Of a stretch of 64,000 nt of DNA, positions 60,097-64,000 are shown one piece after another; position 1 is the stretch's first letter, and every line of letters begins with the position of its first letter. The DNA is taken from contig NZ_FRCN01000014.1 in assembly GCF_900142925.1 (NCBI RefSeq), positions 248,001 through 312,000 of the forward strand. The letters are read 5' to 3'. Position numbers and translations under genes: made by a program. This DNA comes from Chitinophaga sp. CF418. Lineage in GTDB: Bacteria > Bacteroidota > Bacteroidia > Chitinophagales > Chitinophagaceae. A model generated the notes under the pieces. The model searched no databases. It worked only from the letters and a program-made list of their open reading frames with translations, and was not told where the DNA came from.

Positions 60097-61995
60097 TTAG
60101 TTGTTGGGATTCTTTACCAGTTTGGGATTATTACTGAGGATGTCTGAACCGATGCGGGAATAATAGTTTCCGAAATTAAAGCGGTGTGCAGCTGTTACGT
60201 TGGATGGTTTCACCACCCTGTATACCCATTTTCCATGATTGGCATTACCCGGGTTGAATATCTTATATCCCCATAGCCCGTAGATCATGGTATTGATCTT
60301 ATCGGCCTTACCGATGTTGCTCACAACATCATTAGCTGAAATGGTCTCTCCATTCCATACCTTATGCGCCAGTCTCCAACGTTTGTTATCAAACATTTCA
60401 TGGCCTTCAAAGGCCAGCTCCACACGTCTTTCATGTACGATCCTGTCAAAAGAAATTGCTGCCTCTGGTAATGGGGTTGTAAAACCAGCCCGCTCTCTCA
60501 GCTGATTCACATAAGTGGATGAAAGGCCTGGCTGTCCTAATTCAAGTGCAGCTTCAGCTGCATTTAATAATACTTCCGCGTAGCGGTAACGTACCCACCA
60601 TACATCACTGCGGGTACCGATCTGCCCTGAACCAACTGTAGGGTCCAGGAACTTACGCACGAAAAAGCCTGTCTGGGCACTGAACTGCAATCCGTCTATC
60701 GGACCGTCAGTTCCTACTACCTGCGAGCTTTTAGGAGTGCCTGCCACCGGAATACTGTCCAGGTCTCCGAAGTTATCGCCGGTGATAGTATTGTACTTAC
60801 CATCTTTCCAGTACATTACACCAGCCCAGATATCCAATGGTACTCCTTTAAATTTGGTGCCAGGCAGGATGATCGTACCTCCAAGACGCGCATCTCTGCC
60901 GGCAAAAATATCTTTAGGATCATTGTAGTACATGTAGTCGCTTCCGTTATTAGTGATAAATGGACTATAAGTATTATCCAGTTTCTCATACAGGAGCGCC
61001 AGGTTGAGCGATGGATTTATTCTGCCTCCCTGCTGTTCTTCCGCAGATGACCATGGCTGATTAAGGATGGTCCATTCCTGTGTCTTGCCAGATTTCAGTT
61101 TGAAGTCCTGTGCAAATATCACTTCCGGGTTATTGGCTTTGTCGTAGAAAAGCGCGGCAAAATTCTCTTCAAGATCCTCTGCTTTCTTCTTATACAGCGA
61201 ATATTTACCACTGCTGATGATCTGCTGCGCGGCATCCAGCGCTTTCTGATAATAGGGTATTGCTTTATCAGCTGCTATACCTACTTCCCCTCCAGGTAAT
61301 GATACCGATGGCGTATTCACACCATACTTCGCTATGGATGCAGCATATAATGCAGCTCTTGATTGCATGGCCAATGCCAGCCATTTGGTAGCGCGTGACT
61401 TGATACCGGCATCATCCGGCAGTATAGTTTTAATGCTATCCATCTCACTGATCACAAAGTCGTAGATCTCCGATTCTTTCGCCCTTGCATGCTGCAGATA
61501 GGCAGGGTCTCCGCTAAAATCATATTCCATTGGTTCCAGTATCAACGGCACTCCCCCCATACGCTTCACTTCTTCGAAATAAATAGCAGCGCGCAGCAAC
61601 CGTGCTTCTGCTACAAAACGTGCACGTACATCTTCCGCCAGTTCTTTCGCAGCGCTGCATTTCTGTACAAAAAGATTCAGGTCGCGGATATATCCATAAT
61701 CCCAAAGGTTCCACCAGTCGTACGGATAATCTACCTGCTTCGTTCTCCAATACTGGCCGGATTCAGAAGGAAAGGCTTCATCAAAATTGGTAAATTCTGT
61801 CCAGTTGGTAATAGTCTGCTGCTCCGGATAACGATTGTAGAGATCAGCAAGAACTGATAATACCAGGTCAGGACTTTTCCATACGGCTTCGTCGGTAAGC
61901 AGGTCTTTAGGATCTGTGCTGAGGAATTCATCATCCTTCACACACCCGGATATCATTACGAGGGCTGCTGCTATTGTCAGCAAATATTTTTTCAT
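60097..61995 (-). CDS. SusD/RagB-family outer-membrane lipoprotein (second locus)
   Basis: Started at ATG 61995 (MKKYLLTIAAALVMISGCVK, lipid Cys near 18); the upstream extension is unlikely. 632 residues, of the larger SusD type. Visible blocks are FVAEARLLRAAIYFEEVKRM with GGVPLILEPMEY, YYQKALDAAQQIISSG and the C-terminal VHERRVELAFEGHEMFDNKR. It forms the ligand-capture lid for the SusC encoded 19 bases upstream. Together with DUF3823 and GH43 it makes a small polysaccharide-utilisation locus. Confidence 0.93.
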   Translation of the reverse strand: MKKYLLTIAAALVMISGCVKDDEFLSTDPKDLLTDEAVWKSPDLVLSVLADLYNRYPEQQTITNWTEFTNFDEAFPSESGQYWRTKQVDYPYDWWNLWDYGYIRDLNLFVQKCSAAKELAEDVRARFVAEARLLRAAIYFEEVKRMGGVPLILEPMEYDFSGDPAYLQHARAKESEIYDFVISEMDSIKTILPDDAGIKSRATKWLALAMQSRAALYAASIAKYGVNTPSVSLPGGEVGIAADKAIPYYQKALDAAQQIISSGKYSLYKKKAEDLEENFAALFYDKANNPEVIFAQDFKLKSGKTQEWTILNQPWSSAEEQQGGRINPSLNLALLYEKLDNTYSPFITNNGSDYMYYNDPKDIFAGRDARLGGTIILPGTKFKGVPLDIWAGVMYWKDGKYNTITGDNFGDLDSIPVAGTPKSSQVVGTDGPIDGLQFSAQTGFFVRKFLDPTVGSGQIGTRSDVWWVRYRYAEVLLNAAEAALELGQPGLSSTYVNQLRERAGFTTPLPEAAISFDRIVHERRVELAFEGHEMFDNKRWRLAHKVWNGETISANDVVSNIGKADKINTMIYGLWGYKIFNPGNANHGKWVYRVVKPSNVTAAHRFNFGNYYSRIGSDILSNNPKLVKNPNN

Positions 61996-62014
61996 GCTAA
62001 ATGCAGTTAAAAGA

Positions 62015-64000
62015 TCAGAGAGAAAGTTCAAAACCAATGTTCACAAATTTGCTCTGCGGATATGTGAGACCGTTATCATCTACAATCTCAGCATCAATAC
62101 CGATGCCCTTCATATTATCAATAGAGAATAGATTGTAGGCATTCACATAGAAACGGGCCCTTTCTATTTTCACACGGCTGAGCAGCTCTTTGGGTATTGT
62201 GTATCCTAACTCGATTGTTCTGGCACGCAGATATTTTACGTTAACAAGCCAGAAGTCAGAGTTCTTGCCAAAGCTGCTGTGATCACCGTTATTGAAGCGA
62301 AGCGCAGGATATTTTCCGGGTATCCAGCGGCTGTTCAGATCCAGCGGATTTTCCCTGTGCCAGCGATCTTCATACAGGTCCAGCAGCAGGTTACCGCCAT
62401 TCTGATAAGGGTTGCGCATCTCCCAGTTACGGTTGAAAGAATAACCGCCACCACCGGAGAAATCAATGCGTGCATCGAAACCGTTCCATGAAGCAGCGAA
62501 GTTCAGACCAAAGTTCACAATGGGATTTTTGCCTGTGCCATAACCGATAGGGCGCATGTCCATATCGTTAATCAGACCATCGTGATTTAGGTCTTTATAG
62601 ATAAGATCTCCCGGCAGCAATGTTTTATTGCCGGTGCCATCTATATTCACCGGGTACTTATTGATCTGTTCCTGCGATTGGAATTGTCCCTGTACCTCAT
62701 ATCCCCAGAAGGTATTACTGAACCTTTCTTCTACGGAGTTACGGTAATGATCCCATGAGTTGTTATATACCGGCTTGTAAGTGTGCAGTGATTTAATTCT
62801 GGCATATGAGACATTGCCTCCTATATTCAGGTTCACTTTTTGAATTTTGGTAGACCAGGCAATGGAGCCTTCTATACCTGCCACCTGGTCACTGTTCACG
62901 TTTTCGGAAGGCAGGGAATATCCGAGTTCGCTGGGTACCAGTATGTCATACTTTGCTCCCAGCAATCCTGTTCTTCTTCTGTTGAAGACATCTATCGCAC
63001 CACTGATCTTACTGTCCAGGAAACCGTAATCAAGGCCGATGTCCAGCGTTCTGCTCACAAACCATGATATGTTCCTGATAGGAACGCCTTTATTACTGGA
63101 ACCTATTACAGCATTTCCATCCAGTATAACGGTAGAGGCATTATAGTTATATCCCGACAGGTAGTCGTAGGGCCCAATACCTACATCATCATCGCCCAGT
63201 TTTCCGTAAGAAGCACGGAGTTTCAATTCGCTCAGCACTTTCTTACTAACAAAACTGAAGAACTTTTCTTCACTCACACGCCATCCACCGGAGATGGCCG
63301 GGAAAGTACCCCATCTTTTATCGGGTGAAAATTTCCAGGAAGCATCCCTACGCGCGGAAACTTCCAGGTAATATTTTCCGGCATAGTTATAATTCAGACG
63401 ACCGATATATCCCAGACGGGCTTCTGTACCATCGCCATCATTATAGGTATCCATGGTGGAAAAATAGATCAATGGCAACTGGTTGGTAGTAGGCACAGAG
63501 TGTACGTAATTACTCAGGTCTCTTCTTTTAATACGCTCTGCCACCAATGTAGCACCAACAGTATGCTGTCCGAATACTTTATTGTAGTTGAGCTGTACCT
63601 GGATAGTTGGTGAGAGGATGGTTCTGTTACGTCTTTCCCTGTAAGGGTTGGAGCTACCGCCTGTTACATTATAAGTGCTGTCTGTTGGATTATACGTATA
63701 TACTTTATAGGTATACTCATGCCCATTCATAATTTCATTGGCGTAGTAATAAGAGAACAGTCCTTTCGCTGTCAGGCCTTCCAGTGGGAACTGGTATTCA
63801 GCTGTCAGGTTGGATTGTAATACACGCCAGTCACTGCGCCAGTATCCTGACAATTTTTTATTCTGCACGGCCCAGTTCTCTGTGTTGTGGCCAATGTCAT
63901 TTGGGTACTCAGGATTATCATTGGCATAAGCGCGTTCGGTAGGCCTGTTACGGAGTATCGCAAAACGTGCAGCCCAATAGTCATCACCACCGGGTACTCC
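62015..64000 (-). CDS. SusC/RagA-family TonB-dependent transporter (5' end outside window)
   Basis: The frame runs on to the right edge, so at least 661 C-terminal residues are present and the plug and TonB box are missing. The barrel is typical: GVPGGDDYWAARFAILRNRP, YWRSDWRVLQSNLTAEYQFP, YLEVSARRDASWKFSPDKRW, WRVSEEKFFSFVSKKVLSEL, LRASYGKLGDDDVGIGPYDY and the C-terminus FVNIGFELSL. It imports the oligosaccharides bound by the SusD encoded just downstream. No regulator of this locus is visible in the window. Confidence 0.93.
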   Translation of the reverse strand, partial: GVPGGDDYWAARFAILRNRPTERAYANDNPEYPNDIGHNTENWAVQNKKLSGYWRSDWRVLQSNLTAEYQFPLEGLTAKGLFSYYYANEIMNGHEYTYKVYTYNPTDSTYNVTGGSSNPYRERRNRTILSPTIQVQLNYNKVFGQHTVGATLVAERIKRRDLSNYVHSVPTTNQLPLIYFSTMDTYNDGDGTEARLGYIGRLNYNYAGKYYLEVSARRDASWKFSPDKRWGTFPAISGGWRVSEEKFFSFVSKKVLSELKLRASYGKLGDDDVGIGPYDYLSGYNYNASTVILDGNAVIGSSNKGVPIRNISWFVSRTLDIGLDYGFLDSKISGAIDVFNRRRTGLLGAKYDILVPSELGYSLPSENVNSDQVAGIEGSIAWSTKIQKVNLNIGGNVSYARIKSLHTYKPVYNNSWDHYRNSVEERFSNTFWGYEVQGQFQSQEQINKYPVNIDGTGNKTLLPGDLIYKDLNHDGLINDMDMRPIGYGTGKNPIVNFGLNFAASWNGFDARIDFSGGGGYSFNRNWEMRNPYQNGGNLLLDLYEDRWHRENPLDLNSRWIPGKYPALRFNNGDHSSFGKNSDFWLVNVKYLRARTIELGYTIPKELLSRVKIERARFYVNAYNLFSIDNMKGIGIDAEIVDDNGLTYPQSKFVNIGFELSL

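Overview
The window looks like chromosomal DNA of a Bacteroidota member, most likely Chitinophaga or a close relative in the Chitinophagaceae. The reasons are two SusC/SusD loci with glycoside hydrolases, a type IX secretion C-terminal domain, TTG/N19-21/TAnnTTTG promoters, almost no Shine-Dalgarno sequences, and many large hybrid kinases. No rRNA, tRNA, CRISPR array, insertion sequence or prophage was seen.

Region by region. 1-3.5 kb: a truncated 2OG-Fe(II) oxygenase, a LytS/LytTR-type two-component pair, small proteins and the wreck of a PQQ dehydrogenase. 3.5-6.9 kb: an epimerase divergent from a Crp/Fnr regulator across two dyads, a seven-heme lipoprotein cytochrome and a VOC protein. 7.4-9.4 kb: a flotillin-like protein. 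9.4-13.8 kb: a leftward stress-type operon (cysteine hydrolase, amidohydrolase, DoxX, Dps, DUF1275). 13.9-15.1 kb: a Fic protein with strong operator-like dyads over its start. 15.2-17.6 kb: a GH3 enzyme. 17.7-29.8 kb: a signalling cluster with a 2037-residue poly-HAMP hybrid kinase, a REC-kinase, a single-domain REC protein and a SNF2 ATPase. 30-35 kb: an ECF sigma factor behind an unusual leader, a small membrane protein, a YdeI-like protein, a PAS kinase and a TPR protein. 35-39 kb: two secreted proteins, one lyase-like and one metalloprotease-like with a T9SS tail. 39-50 kb: a leftward operon with a sulfite-dehydrogenase-like pair (cytochrome c and Tat-exported molybdoenzyme), SusC, SusD and two tandem DoxX-like membrane proteins, followed by a FAD oxidoreductase. 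51-53.6 kb: an RprXY-type two-component pair. 54-57.6 kb: a cupin remnant ending in a giant palindrome, then a TlpA-YceI-diheme peroxidase operon. 58-64 kb: a second Sus-type locus (SusC, SusD, DUF3823, GH43).

The most interesting observation is that the molybdoenzyme/SusCD/DoxX operon (promoter near 50.1 kb) and the TlpA/YceI/peroxidase operon (promoter near 57.9 kb) share a 21-bp operator-like dyad, AGTCTAC-N7-GTAGACT, with 18 of 21 bases the same. Both operons encode envelope redox proteins, so they may form one regulon joining outer-membrane uptake, periplasmic oxidation and thiol or peroxide handling. Other points worth a second look are the Fic operators, the twin mini-ORF leader before the sigma factor, and the 89-nt fold-back palindrome.
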